Source of the DNA: Rosa chinensis
Lineage: Eukaryota > Streptophyta > Magnoliopsida > Rosales > Rosaceae
DNA: 64,000 bases
Assembly (NCBI RefSeq): GCF_002994745.2
Contig: NC_037091.1
Coordinates: 33,358,612-33,422,611 of the forward strand
Reading direction: 5' to 3'
Translations under genes and position numbers: made by a program
Part shown: positions 1 to 12,015 of the stretch, piece by piece
Numbering within the stretch: position 1 is the stretch's first letter
How the letters are laid out: the number at the start of each line of letters is the position of its first letter
The notes under the pieces: model-generated
The model's input: the letters and a program-made list of their open reading frames with translations, nothing else
Databases searched by the model: none
What the model was told of the DNA's origin: nothing

Positions 1-462
1 ACCTACATAATGAGATATAATACATACACATAATGAATCAGATTAAGTAAGTTATACACATAATTCTGCTCACATTTAACCCACAGCTTTGTACTCCAAG
101 ATAATTCTAACAGCATTAGCCTAATAGCATTGATATATCGAAGTACTAGCACAGCTTTGAGACATTAAAGCTCTAAGAGAAAGAATCAAAATCCACTTAT
201 TTGAATTCTCAAGTACATAGGAATGAACTATCAAGTTTAAGAGAAACCAAACAAAGTTGGATACAAGCACAAACATTAGTAAATGCAAACAATTTATTAA
301 CATGGACAAGCACCAAGCTTAAAATCAGTAAATGCAAGCAATTGTTTTCCGTAGTAGTGATACAATTATCATATAAGCTTATAAGTATATACAAGTAAAT
401 ACAAAAAGTTAAGTTTCAAAACCCAAATCATTAGACAAAAAGATGGTTGTGGTAGTAGTTAC

Positions 463-553
463 CTAGAGGAGTGTTACCATTTCCAGGTTTCCTGTCATTT
501 CTGCTCTCATCCTTCATCTTGCCTTTAAGTCTTTCATCTGATTCGAGCTCTTT
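463..553 (-). CDS. Possible isolated coding exon, unidentified
   Basis: A 91-bp open stretch on the minus strand is bounded by a good acceptor (CCGGCAG before it) and a good donor (CTAG/GTAACT after it). It would encode a charged peptide beginning KELESDERLKGKMKDE and ending near NGNTPL. The composition is rich in Lys, Glu and Asp, as in a coiled or disordered segment. I do not recognise the protein, and no partner exon splices in frame with it in the neighbourhood. It could be a real exon of a gene running off the left edge, or a captured fragment like the HISN3 piece next to it. Bases 1-462 and 554-1050 are AT-rich with nothing else I can support. Confidence 0.3.
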
Positions 554-1051
554 CTGCCGGATTCACCACATTTCATTCACCTCCACAGCTTTATTAGCTA
601 TACAACCAAAAGAGGATTAAAATTTATCCGAAAAGAGAACTGACCTTGATATGAACAATACAACTATAAATTATTGGGTTGTCTACTACGTACAACTTCA
701 ACTGAACTGTATTGTAAAGCAATAGAACCTTGTATATACTAATGAAAAAACATCATGCATCGGCGAATGTGTGACCGTTGCTTATTAGGCTAAAGCACAA
801 AAGCCTATTATTAAACATGGTATTTGAAAATGCTCAAAGAAAAAAAAACTACAATAGTTCCAGTAGCTCGCTGCAAAACTCGTCCACTGTGTTCTAGCAT
901 TGATAATATGATCTGAGTTTTAATAAACTGATATTTCAAAGGCAATAATAAAAACTGCTCAACAATATGTAATCTAATGAGACTGCTTAGCCTCGTAAAG
1001 AAAGTGAACAAATGAAGGACATACGAGGTAAAATTCTGGATAACTTCATAC

Positions 1052-1945
1052 CCTCTTTCTACAGCCAAGGTCTAAAACAAGCCTTTCTTTTCCAACAACA
1101 TGAACAAGATCTTTAAGCCTTTCAAGGTCCATTTGCCCATTATTAAATACATACTGCAAGAAAACCAAGACAAGTTTTAGAAAATGTTTTCCTGATATCA
1201 ATTGTTCTAACAAATATACATGGTTTTTCAATTTTAGAAGAGGAGAAAAACAGAACTCACAGAAGTGACAATGACATGGCTAGCCCCTTCTTCTATGTAT
1301 TGCAAAGAATTATCTGAATTGATCCCACCTCCTACTTGCAAACCACCTAGATTACACCAGTCCTCACAGCAAGTTCAGCAGAGGAAAATCTGTAAGTTTT
1401 AAACATATCATCAACCATAGAGAACAAAGTGAAATAGCACACTCACAAGGTTAAACTAATCTCAGCATGTGCAATGAATAATGAGAAATCTGATCCTTTT
1501 ACAAAAGTTGGCACCTCTTTGATATCAGTTTCCTTAAACCTCGCAATCCTAATTGATGCAAGTTAGAATCTTTAATCTAATGCAACTATTGTATCCAGCC
1601 ATATTACTACCAACCGAAGACAAAAGTGTATTTTCGTATACAAGAACCACTATCTCTGCTTACTAAAGGAATACTTACTACAAAAACTATTACATTAATG
1701 GAATCCAAAAATCAATTTGAAAAGTATAAAAGAGCAAAAGAATCACAACAACAAGAAGGCATCTAGCTATTGACCCACCAGAATAGGCATGCAGAGCTTC
1801 AATGGCCGCAGCTCTACTCAAAGGATCTGCCCCCAGCATTATAACATGGCCCCCTGTAAGCCCATCTTCCTTATACATCTTTGCATACTCCCCCGCCGAC
1901 TTATCTGACTCGAACTGACTCGAAATTGGTAACCATAGCTGGCCC
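1052..1945 (-). pseudogene. HISN3: HISN3-like fragment (BBM II isomerase), frameshifted
   Basis: Three exons encode the middle of the plastid histidine-pathway enzyme 5'-ProFAR (BBM II) isomerase. HISN3 converts ProFAR to PRFAR in step four of histidine synthesis. Exon A (about 1779-1945) gives [19 protein letters not shown] and then the [11 protein letters not shown] motif. Exon B (1261-1346) gives [13 protein letters not shown] and [11 protein letters not shown]. Exon C (1052-1153) gives [16 protein letters not shown] and [11 protein letters not shown]. The splice sites between them are intact and in phase. The N-terminal transit peptide, the first TIM-barrel strand and everything after exon C (the family continues with DGRYAIVTDRW) were not found. 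A 10-bp tandem duplication at 1905-1924 also shifts the frame. It is a partial, broken copy; the functional gene must be elsewhere. Confidence 0.85.
1905..1924 (-). repeat. 10-bp tandem duplication causing frameshift
   Basis: The plus strand reads CTGACTCGAA twice in a row. Because 10 is not a multiple of three, the conserved residues before it (VTNFES) and after it (FESDKSA) lie in different frames. The repeated residues FES appear on both sides, which confirms a duplication rather than a sequence difference. Confidence 0.85.
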
Positions 1946-2242
1946 ATCTTCCTTCGAATCAGAAAGCATCGACCAAACAATCTGTTTCACTTTCCCTTAC
2001 AAACAAAAACCCACAAAACAATCACACAAATCCAACAATACACAAACAGAGTTTTAAGCCCTAAAAGATTTGAACTTTGAATCTCCAATACCTTGTATAT
2101 ATCAATACAGGGTCGGAAACGAACAACATAGCTTATGGGTACTCGATCGCCTATACCCTATAACCAAACAACAACAAAAATAGGTTCTATGTTATTACTG
2201 CATACAAAAAGTTACATACCAAAAACGGAAGCAGAAACTTAC

Positions 2243-2309
2243 TGAACGTTGTAGATGGCCTAGACCCATCAAACTTCTTTTTACCGAGACCGTCCAATCT
2301 CAAAAGCAT
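2243..2309 (-). CDS. Possible short first exon, unidentified
   Basis: On the minus strand an ATG opens a 67-bp frame beginning MLLRLDGLGKKKFDGSR and running to a strong donor (TTCA/GTAAGT). Upstream on the same strand (2420-2870) lies GC-richer, CT-rich sequence that could be its leader; it holds two overlapping Ser/Pro-rich ORFs that look like composition artefacts. No following exon could be assigned with confidence. It may be the start of a gene disrupted by the HISN3 fragment, or chance. Confidence 0.22.
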
Positions 2310-2999
2310 AACAAAATCAATAGTTCAAACTTAAGGTAACCATACAATTTCATAGCTCATAATTTCAATTGGAACAAAGATTGGAAGGAAGCAAGAGAGA
2401 ACATAACCAAGCTGGACTTGACAAATTAGTTAATATTGAAGCCACCCACAAACTCTCGCTTCTTAAACTCTAAAGAAAAACAATCATACTTCAACAATAG
2501 CCCACAAAAACAGTCATACGTACAGATCTGGCGTACAGAGAATGGCGTTCCGACGCTGGACTTCGTCTCCGACCGGCGTCGTAATTGAATCTTTCCTCTC
2601 AAACTCCAAGCTTTGATTTGAGAGAGTAAGATAGAACGGCCTGGATGATGCCCTCGTCCTCCTCGGAGCAAAATGCGGGGTCTGAGTCGATGAATTTGGT
2701 GAGGCACGCGAGATGAAGGACTGGACGAAATCGATGCGGAAGAAGCCAAGGAGGCAATGATTTCGAGTGAGGAAGAAGAGGAGGAGGAGGAGCTCGATCT
2801 TGGGAGGAGGAGGAGGAGGAAGAGCTCGGGCTGGGTTCAGAATGGAGGTCGAGAGTCAAGACTGAGCTTAGCCGCTTAGGGTTTGTGTTTTGGTTTTGGG
2901 GTCGGGCCGGGTGCTTTTTTTTTCTAAGTGTGAAAATTTAAAGTTTTAGTCCCCGCGTCCTCCAATTCATTAAAACACTTAGCGCGTCCACGAAATGAG
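2310..2999. other. Leader-like, GGA/CT-rich sequence, no gene supported
   Basis: The stretch 2600-2870 is a purine-rich (GAGGAGGAGG) tract on the plus strand, equivalent to a CT-rich leader on the minus strand. The remainder is AT-rich. No domain or splice structure is visible. Confidence 0.4.
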
Positions 3000-3173
3000 G
3001 TTCCCGCAAATTTTCAAACAAAACTTTTAACACCGGTCATTTTAAGAACCGATGTTAATGATATACATTTAAATCGGTATTTTTCTAAAACGATGTTAAC
3101 TTACTTTTTTACATCATGTGCAAGTCTGACCGATTTAAATGATGTGATGTAAATGAACAAATTTCTAGTAGTG
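3000..3173. mobile_element. CACTA transposon end (truncated)
   Basis: The reverse complement of 3162-3173 is CACTACTAGAAA, the standard terminal sequence of plant CACTA (En/Spm) elements. The sequence internal to it has repeated subterminal motifs of the type ACCGATTTAAATG / AAATCGGT. No matching left terminus was found upstream, so only one end survives or the element is rearranged. No transposase is visible. Confidence 0.6.
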
Positions 3174-3552
3174 ATGGCCTTGATCTCCACAATCTCGCTG
3201 GCAGTGGAGGAAGAAGCAGTCCTTATCCCCAAACCTAATCAAGAAGCAGCGGAGGACGACATCGTTGTGTGATGATGGTACAGTAGAGGTTGTTATATCT
3301 CTCTCCCATTTTTCTTCTTGCATATTCGATGGTGGGTTCTCTGAAAGCGATGGTTGAAGTAGAAGAATAAGGGTGCTGGAAATGGTAATGGCTCCCTTAA
3401 GGATCCATAGCCAAAGACCTGGGAGTTTCCTTATCCAGTCATGTCATTATCTGTTGTTTCAAACACTAGATAAGAACAGTAAATCCCAATCCCAAACCAA
3501 TCCAATCTAGTCAACTTTGCCAAATGCGTCCATAGGGCTATTTTTGAATGTT
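3174..3552. other. Intergenic, no feature seen
   Basis: AT-rich sequence between the CACTA end and the hAT target duplication. Short ORFs only; nothing recognisable. Confidence 0.4.
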
Positions 3553-3560
3553 ATGTTATC

Positions 3561-4237
3561 TAGGGCTGGGGACGAGCCGGTTTTGTGTTGATACTGAGCC
3601 TGATACGGAAAATATATTTCAGTACGGGCCAAGATGAGATTTTGATTTTTCAAAGTTGGTACCAACAATACAGAAACCGAACGGGTTCGGTTCCGGCTCG
3701 GGCCCATTATGAGATTTAAGTTTTTTTTTTTAAATTAAAAAAATGATCGTGCTCTCGAGTGAGCATCTGCCTAGACCGCCTTCTTGGCTCTAGTCATGAA
3801 TTACAGCCAACTAAACAAAAACAAAGCAAGCAAAACTGCAAAACCAGCATGACCGATATAGAAAGGTAGACTATTGAAATCCAAATACAACTCAAATATC
3901 AATTTTTACAAACCCTAAGAAAATAACATTACCCTGCAGATACCATTTCTTCCATATAACATGCACAAATTGACAAAACCCAGATCTTAGAAAAGATAAT
4001 TAAAATCGATGGGAATAGATCTAGGAAGCGTTCCTTGTGGGTGGTGTGATGATTGTGATGCCACCGAAGTCGACTGAAGATGGTGGAGGGGCCGAGGACG
4101 TCGGAGGTGCAGCAGTGTGGTGGTGATGGCTAGAGTGCTGAGACTCTTTGAAAAAGAGAGGCTGAATAAAGGGTGAAGGAGAAAGAGCCAAAGAGGGATG
4201 AAGACAGAGGGAGGGAGGGAGGGAGGGAGGGAGGGAG

Positions 4238-4333
<96 letters not shown>

Positions 4334-4648
4334 CGACAGAAAAGAAAATGGGAGGAATAAAAGGTGAGGGAGAGAGAGCCAAAGAGGGGTGAAGATGGAG
4401 GGGGAAGGAGAAAGAAAGAAAAGAAAGTAGGAGGCGATCGAAGTTTCATATTATATTTTATATAAATCGGGACAGGATGGGTCCAAGTGGTAATTAAAAA
4501 ATGACAACCGTGTCCAGTCCCATTTGTTCCGTTCGGTACGGGCCAGGCCTAACAGTTATTTTTATATTTTTAATACCGACCTGTTTTAGCTATTTTTGGT
4601 ACGGGCTTGGGTTAGGTTTGGTACTTCGGTTTTATATGCCCAGCCTTA
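3561..4648. mobile_element. Non-autonomous hAT-like element carrying a (GA)n run
   Basis: The left end TAGGGCTGGGGA and the right end (reverse complement TAAGGCTGGGCA) form short imperfect inverted repeats of the hAT type. They are flanked by 8-bp near-duplicates ATGTTATC (3553-3560) and ACGTTACC (4649-4656), which differ only by two C/T transitions. The interior is non-coding. It has GGTTCGG/GGCCCG-rich subterminal stretches and a long purine microsatellite. It resembles the element at 28452-30170. No transposase ORF is present. Confidence 0.65.
4205..4331. repeat. (GGGA)n then (GA)n microsatellite
   Basis: About seven GGGA units run directly into roughly 45 GA dinucleotides. This strand asymmetry creates long artefactual ORFs of repeated RE or SL on both strands. 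Confidence 0.95.
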
Positions 4649-4656
4649 ACGTTACC

Positions 4657-5720
4657 GAACAAAACACCAACCTTTTTTTTTCCCTTTATAAAGCCACTAG
4701 ATTAAAAATTGTCTTAAATTTTGGATATCAAAAATCAATCTTTTTATGAAAATGTCACAACAGTAAAAAGTCATCAATCATTCTCTTTTTTTCCCTCTCT
4801 AGCGAGGCTTTGACTACTTCTGGCGAGCTCACAAAAGCTACTCTCACTACCTTAAAAAACTACTCTAACCAACACCAAAAACTACTTTCACTAACCCCAA
4901 AAACGACTACTCTCATGAACACTAGAAAACTACTCTCACCAACAATAGAAGCAACTTCTCACCAACGTCATCATTTTCCATAATGGTGGACAAGGTCTCT
5001 ACGTGATTCACAGCGTTACTTGCCATTTCTGAGAATGGAAAAATCATCTTTTGGAGGCGGTTGCAACGCTGCGATTTCCTAGCATCACTAAGAAATTGGG
5101 CGTCTGATTTCGGCGAAGAAGAAAATTGATGTAACGTCTCTAATGGGAACGATGTCATCCATTTGAGATTTGAAGAATTGCCTCTCAGAAGGAGAGGGAT
5201 CGCATTGTTAGTACACGTCGCTAGTTTTATAAAAAGTCTATGCTTGCTTTGGCCCTTTACAATGGCCTCTTCAACATGAAGTTGGCCTCGATCACTTCTA
5301 TTTCAGTGTGAGTGCATGGAAGTTGTTGGTCTTGTGCTAGCATTGGTTATAGAGGCGGCTTTAATGGTTGGCTCCACTTTAGGGTTTGTGCTATAGCTTG
5401 ACAAGCCCGAGATCTAGCAGGGTACTTGTAAGTATCTGGTTTAGTCATGAAATCAAGGCGCCAATGAGACAGGAATATCCCCCTTTTGAGTTTCAATTCT
5501 TTCCAGGAGTCTCAGTGGTGCTCTGTTGTAAATACAAGAAGTTTGTAAATTTTTCCCGGATTTTTGGCCTTTTGGAGAGCCCATCTTCTGGTTGCACTAG
5601 TCCTTTCTTCCATTAGGAGAAAGGTGGATTGTGTTCTGCTTCTTCTGATATGCGTCCCAAACCTAACCCTAATTATAGGATGCAAGGAAGCAGTTGATAA
5701 CTGCAGCGGGAGATGATGAT
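4657..5720. other. Intergenic, low-complexity, no gene supported
   Basis: The stretch 4840-4960 holds imperfect repeats of the type AAAACTACTCTCACCAAC. The rest contains ORFs of 76-78 codons without recognisable domains. Confidence 0.4.
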
Positions 5721-6780
5721 TGTCATGCCCCTGATTTTTAATACAAATAAAAATCGATATATAATCCTATAATTATACATGCGTGATGATTCAGCAATCA
5801 ATAATACAAATACCTGGAAAACCTTTTCCTTTTAAACCAAGTACTAACTGATGCCCTGAACCCACAAAGTCAATATATACTCGCTCCACAGAGTTATATA
5901 TTACACGAGTTTACAAATTAAATTGCCACAACAAGATAATGATTGTAAATGCTCCTCAGAGCTTACTATAAGCGGAACTCTTAATAACAGTAAAGTCACA
6001 AAATTTACTTCCTACGTTAAAGCTACTAGCACGCTACTTCAGTTTCAACCACAATTACCCTGACCTGCAGGATCAACCCCTACACCATTGAATAGTGCAC
6101 CGGGTTGACACATAACAAACCCGATAAGCCTTTGCAAGATCGTATGAGTAACCAACTCACACAAAATCATGGGATAAAACTCGCACGTTTCAATCAAAGA
6201 AACAACTCATGCAAATCACAGGATAAACCCACACGTTTCGATCAAGAAACAAATCATACAAATCACAGGATAAACCCACACGTTTCGATCAAAGAAACAA
6301 CTCACACAAATCACGGGATAAACCCACACATTTCGATCAAGAAACAAATCACGGGATAAAACCACACAAAATCACGTTTCAATCAAGAAACAAAGCACGA
6401 GATAAACTCACACAAATCATGTTTTAATCAAGAAACAAAGAATGATGGACAGATTAGAGCTCTAACTGATCGTATCCACAAACCCGGCCAAAGGCGTGAA
6501 GTCCCGATTTTTCTACCCACGATCACATTTCGTGATCCACGATCTTCAACTCGTAAGTCTTTGGTATAAATACCAAAACATTAAAAGAGTCGCACTGGAC
6601 CCAAAATGTTACACGAATCTAGAATAAAAGATTTCCCGTAATTGATCCCTATCAATTACTCCCGGTACAAGACCCACACTTAAATAAACCACCCATGAAC
6701 TAAAAAATGTTCCACAATACACAACACTTCCTCACTTACTCTGCCACTATCTGCTTCGCAAATTAACACAAACGCAAGGC
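5721..6780 (-). mobile_element. Fragment of a long LTR (copy A of a dispersed family)
   Basis: On the minus strand this stretch ends GGGGCATGACA, a CA terminus that pairs with the TGTGATGCCCC start seen at the end of copy B (28063). Bases 5940-6150 match 25607-25800 and 55750-55930 closely, including the shared CCTGACCTGCAGGAT segment. The interior has a degenerate short repeat built on 'caaatcacgggataaaccc...cgtttcgatcaa' (6165-6440). No coding capacity. It is best read as part of a solo or broken LTR of a Ty3/gypsy-type or LARD element. The right boundary is uncertain. Confidence 0.6.
6165..6440. repeat. Degenerate short tandem repeat inside LTR copy A
   Basis: Five to six imperfect copies of a unit of about 40-50 bp containing ATCACGGGATAAA and CGTTTCGATCAA. 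Copy B shows a related array with a diverged unit (25950-26230), so the repeats belong to the LTR itself. Confidence 0.7.
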
Positions 6781-6784
6781 CAGT

Positions 6785-7256
6785 ATGAGGAGGATGAAGC
6801 TGGGGTCACAAGGTCTGGAGGTCTCGACTCAAGTACTGGGTTGCGTGGGCATGTCAGTCTTTTATGGCCCCCCGAAGCCCGAGCCAAACTTGATCACATT
6901 CCTTCACCACGCCATTGACACTGGCGTTACCTTCCTTGATACCGCTGATGTTTACTGTCCCTTCACCAACGAACTTCTTCTGGGCAAGGTAATCAAGCAC
7001 TGTTGTTCTTTGCATGTAGCTACTATGGGCTAGCTTATTTGGATCGTTCACTTGAGTAAATTGTTCAGACTTTGAGTGGGGGGGGGGGGGGGGGGTGAGA
7101 AATAAGGTTGAATTGGCCACCAAATTTGGTATCAACTTTGAGGAAAACAAGAGAGAGATTATTCGAGGGGAGCGGGCTTATGTGTGAGCTACTTGTGAAG
7201 GAATCTGGAAACGACTTGGTGTAGATTCTGTTGATCTCTATTATCAGCATTGACTT
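6785..7256 (+). pseudogene. Aldo-keto reductase pseudogene (N-terminal part)
   Basis: Exon 1 begins [20 protein letters not shown] and continues to the AKR motif [13 protein letters not shown], then NELLLGK followed by a donor. This matches plant AKR4/AKR13-type NADPH aldo-keto reductases (auxin-induced PCNT115 or perakine-reductase-like), with the cofactor/catalytic D and Y of the DTADVY motif visible. Exon 2 (about 7095-7256) gives VELATKFGINF, then a TGA stop where the family reads an Arg or similar codon, then WKRLGVDSVDLYYQH. An 18-G run sits at the intron/exon junction and replaces a normal acceptor region. Coding homology ends abruptly at 7256, where unrelated repeat sequence begins. 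The copy is dead: premature stop, damaged splice region and truncation. Confidence 0.85.
7078..7095. repeat. G18 homopolymer
   Basis: Eighteen consecutive G residues lie at the start of the AKR pseudogene exon 2. A run this long is prone to slippage and to assembly or sequencing error. Confidence 0.9.
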
Positions 7257-8480
7257 GATTCACATTTACGCAAGCGTACGTATCATTGTCAAGATAGGAA
7301 AATATTATACCCAAAGTTATCGTACCACGGGGATTAGTGGCTAACCCACAAACCTTGGGTAGTTGGAATTAGAGTCACTAAGCAAATAAAAGAAAAAGAA
7401 AAGAAAATTAAATAAAAATTCTACTCTAAGGCACCAAGCCTTAGCAATGCTCGGCTTTGGTTTTCACCGAAACCTAATCAAAGCTACGAGCTTAGTGATG
7501 GATATTTATAATGAGTCGAATTTGTCACCGAAAATTGTAAATTGAATTTCTAATAACTAAATTGCAAGAATTTAAATGAAAGATTTTAGCTAACAACTAA
7601 ATTAAACAAAGAAAAGAAAAGTAAGGAATGGAAATTAGGTCACTAGGGTATCCTCTTATCCAAATTCAATGCACAAATATATTCTGACAATGGTTAAACA
7701 ATTTATAATGACATCGAGAACCGTACCCAAGGCTTTTCAAGACTCATGGGTCATTAGATTCTGTAAATTGTATTTCTACTTCGGATTAAGGGCCATAGAA
7801 ACTCAATTGGGACAATCTAGAGCCTTGTTAGGGCCTCTAATTGCACCAAAAGGCGAAGAGTCCTAGAATCAAGGTTCCCTAGCTAGCCAATACGACAATC
7901 GAAATTGATATTGTAACTAACCATGTTCTAAACAAGTGTCCTAGCCATAAATTAGAAAGGTGATTAGGCACCCTAATTTATTTTAGACATGCTCACCTAC
8001 ACATTCAAGAGTTAATCAAGCTCCGAATCATGCATCTAAGCCAAGTATTATAGAATAGAACATATGTCATACATGGAATTGAAAATCATTAAATCAAAAC
8101 ATATTTATTACATTAAATCCATGCTAGGCTCAAACCCTAGTTTCCTAAATAAACTACTCACTACCCATATATAGATACATCATCAAAAGTATAGAAAAAT
8201 ATGAAAGAGATGATAAGGAAGAGAGGGGAGAGTTGATTTGGTCACTCCTAGCTATAGGCTAGTATAAACCAAGCAATTTCTTCACTCAACTACCCAAAAT
8301 GGAGTGTAGGGCTCTTGATGATGATTCCTTGAAGCTTGAGTGAGTCCTTCTTTAAACTTCCAAAATAAAATTAAAAAAAATGTAGAAAATGGAGGGGAGG
8401 AGATGGGATGAGAGCAGCCCTTGTTTTGGTGGTGTGCAGCTATGCTAGTTCATAGATGAAGATGATAATTGGAATTAATA
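7257..8480. other. Probable transposon-derived spacer
   Basis: The sequence starts with a segment around CGCAAGCGTACGTATCATTG and GTTATCGTACCACGGGGATT. I recognise this type as part of non-coding regions of plant LTR elements, but the family cannot be fixed. The remainder is AT-rich with one 65-codon ORF of no recognisable kind. It truncates the AKR pseudogene on its left and abuts copia sequence on its right. Confidence 0.4.
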
Positions 8481-8489
8481 TAGGGTCTC

Positions 8490-11400
8490 TAGTGGACTCT
8501 ATGTCACTATTCGAGCTATTAAATCCAATAAAGTCATTAGAGAAGATCTCTTGGATTTAGACTCATATTGGCTTTGTCACGATAGGATAGGTCATCCTGG
8601 TCATGATATGATGATCCGTCTACCAAAGACTTCACATGGACATCTTTTCCTTTGAGCGAAACGAAGCATGAATCAAAAGTTGATTCCTGGACTAAGTGTG
8701 ACCGCCGCAGCCGTCAACCACCAGCCTAGGGCTGGCATAGTCCTTATCCATGACGCCATAGATGGCGTACATTATGGTGATTACGCCCCAGGTGATGCTG
8801 CAATCACCAACTTTGCTTCAAATAGCGTTTTAGACGCTCAGGCCCAACCAAAATCCTCATTGATTGCTTCTAAAGTCTCTCTCTCGTTTACAAAGCCTGT
8901 TCATTAGGGAAATTAGGACTGAGACCGTCCTATGCAAAGGATATGAAAATACTCATTATGTTTTTACATAGACTTCATGAGGATTCTGTGGACTGATTCA
9001 ACCAACCTGTGGACGTTTAAATATCTCATGATGTTGGTTGACACGCAAACACGTTGGTCACATATTGTGCCATTGTCCACTTGTAATACTGCTCATGCTA
9101 CACTCCTAGCCCATATCATATAACAATGGGCTCACTCCCCGAATCATCATATTCAGTCAATTGGACTTGACAATGCTAGAGAGTTTACATGGAAGACTTT
9201 CGATGGTTATTGCAATGGGACTGATGTTGGAAATCATATTCTCATGAACACACTCAAATGGTCTCACGGAAATGATTACGATGGTAGTCAGGACATTGGT
9301 AATGCGCACCAATCTCCTTATATCTGCTTGGGGTGATGCAATATCACATGCAGCGATGCTAATTCGTCTACGACCCACCACCACTCAATCTATCTCTGCG
9401 TTACAGCTAGTGACAGGGTACAAGTATCGCACTTACGCAACTCTGAGTAAGCCATTTATGTGCCAATTGTGCTGCCACAGCGCACTATGACAGGTCTTTA
9501 CAGACGAATGGCCAACTACGTTGGATTTGAGACTCTGACAATCGTCCGCCACTTAATGCCCTTGCAAGGCGATCTCCTTACCGCTAGATTTGTGGGTTGT
9601 CACTTTGATGAGACAGTCTTCCCGTCGTTAGGGGGAGATAAGAACACGAATGTTCAACATGAACGACAGGAATTGTCATGGTCTGTCCCCACTATGTCTC
9701 ATCTGATCCCCGTTAAAGTGACAAAATCACACAAATATGCTGCAAACATGCCTGCAAGGATGGACGTTCCTACGAGAGGACGTAGCGCCACCCTATATGG
9801 AGGTAGGCATGCCACCAATGCCAAAGAGAGTGACACTCTGGCGTTATAGGCCATAGCCCCATCTAGGATGCGTGGGAGGCCCGTGGGTTCGAATGATACT
9901 TTGGCACATTCCAATCCTTTGATCATCTAGACTCAAAATCCGTCTCATGAGAATCTTCCGAATTAAGGTTACCATTGGGGGACGCCTCAACGTTAGAACC
10001 TATTCCTGAGAATATAGAGCTCTTTGAAAATTACACTAGTGTACATGAGACGTGGGATAGAAACTCCATCATAATTGATGATGTAGTTGCACGTGAGTTT
10101 GTTGAGTCCGATGATATCGAACCACGCTCTGTTGATAAATGAATGCCAATGTAGAGAAATTTGGCCAAAATGAAAAAATGCGATCCAGGTTAAGTTGGAT
10201 TCTCTAACGAAGAGGAAGGTTTTTGAGCCAGTGATGCCAACATCTCCTAACATAAAACCTGTTGACTAATGGGTCTTCGTTAGAAAGCGTGTTGAGAAAA
10301 AGAGATGGTAATCTCGCCTTATGGCTCAAGGCTTCTCACAAAACGCCCTGGAATCAACTACGATGAGACATATTCTCTCGTAATGGATGTCATTGCACTC
10401 CACTACCCTGTCAGTTTGGTAGTTTCCAAATAACTGATCATGCGGCTTACGAATGTGGTCACCACGTATCTCTATAGGGATCTAGATATAAAATATACAT
10501 GAAGGTTCATGGTGGACTTCATTTATCTAAGTCAAGTGGCTCTAGACCACGGAGCACTTTTGCAATAAGATTGAAACGCTCACTAAAGTGACTACTTGAT
10601 TAGGAAGGGATATGCTCGCGCATTTTCATAACAAGTTTCTGATTCTATAACTATTCATGTTGGACATGATCTTCATTAGAAGCCATTAAGGAGTTAAGGG
10701 AAACCGTTGAACACTTAAAATCCGATTTTGAGATGAAAGATTTGGGAGAACACGATTATGTCTTGGTTTGGAACTTGAGCATCGTGTTGATAGGTGCTTA
10801 AGCATTTTGACAAGGTCAAAACTTAAAGCACCCCCATGATCATCTGTAGTCTTGATCCTGAAAAGGATCCTCTTCGTCTGAAGGATGATGACGAGGATGT
10901 GCTAGAGGCAGAAGTGCCCTACTTAAGTACAATAGTCATATTATTGTACTTAGCTCAATGCACAAGACCGACATCTCATATGTTATGAACTTGTTAGCTA
11001 GGTATAGCTGTGTGCCAACGCGACACCATTGGATTGGTGGAAAAAGATATCTTTCGATACTAGAGATATACGACTGATAGGGGCATGCTTTATCCCTATA
11101 GAGAGATGATGGATTCGGAGTTTCAGACATCTCATATGTTATTAACTTGTTAGCTAGGTATAGCTGTGCGCCAACGCGACACCATTGGATTGGTGGAAAA
11201 AGATATCTTTCGATACTAGAGATGTACGACTGATGGGGGCATGCTTTATCCCTATAGAGAGATGATAGATTTGGAGTTTCGGACCTATCACACACTAGGA
11301 GCCGCCAACATTGGCCTTAGTCCACTATCTCCATCCCAAAACGATAAGCATTTTGGAAGGTTTTGTTGATATTGGGTATCTTTCTGACCTGCACAAAAGT

Positions 11401-12015
11401 CTTCCCAAATTGGTTAAGTGGTCACCATGGGTAAAGACCGTGATATCTTAGAGGTCTACATAATAGACCCTAGTCACTATATCTTCGGACAATTCAAAGA
11501 TCATTGCTCTTCACGAAGTGGTTCATGAATGTATAAGGATTGGATCCATAATTACGCATGTTCGAACAATTGTGGTTTAAGGTCTACCACAGATGAGCCT
11601 ACGAGCGTATAGGATAATACTGCTTGTTTTGAACAAATAAAGCAAGGCTACATCAAAAGCGACAAGGATAATCAGCAACAACAAACTCTCCTCAAGATCA
11701 AAGTGAACTGGGTTCAATCTGAGGACAGTGTGGCAAGCTTGCTCACTAAGTCATTGCCTAAATTCCACTTTCGAGAAACTTGTTGGCAGCATCGTTTACG
11801 GATGTTATCTGAACTCCCATGACCGTTGTCATCAGGGGGAGATGCAGACATCAGGGGGAGGTGTCTACATGGATGGTCTCGAAACGTGAAGGGTGTGTTG
11901 TGCTTTTTTTTCCCTTCGACAGAGGTTATTTTTGTCCCACAGAGTTTTTGTTACTCAACAAGGTTTTTAACGAGGCAACGAGAGAAGCACCGCTTTTGGA
12001 CGACACAAGGGGAAG
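8490..12015 (+). pseudogene. Degenerate Ty1/copia pol region
   Basis: Pieces of a copia polyprotein follow in the normal order but in shifting frames with many stops. They are the GAG-pre-integrase box (HDRIGHPGHDMM, near 8577), integrase core remnants (GLDNAREFTWKTF, near 9163), a linker with RGRPVGSND, reverse transcriptase pieces (LMAQGFSQN near 10320; LDPEKDPLRLKDDDED near 10855; LLYLAQCTRPTSHM near 10935) and the RNase H end (SVASLLTKSLPK, near 11731). The catalytic YVDD motif is no longer readable. Gag and the 5' LTR are missing, so the element is 5'-truncated. A short purine-rich PPT-like tract (TCAGGGGGAG, repeated near 11829 and 11850) precedes the 3' LTR. Confidence 0.8.
10971..11282 (+). 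repeat. 156-bp tandem duplication within copia pol
   Basis: Bases 10971-11126 and 11127-11282 are nearly identical, with only a few substitutions. They duplicate the RT/RNase H linker segment (LLARYSC...PTRHHWIGG). The duplication happened after insertion or during a defective replication cycle; it is not a normal feature of copia pol. Confidence 0.9.

Noticed and set aside
3987..4449. Long ORFs of repeated Ser-Leu or Arg-Glu on both strands
   Set aside because: They translate the (GGGA)n/(GA)n microsatellite and have no other support.
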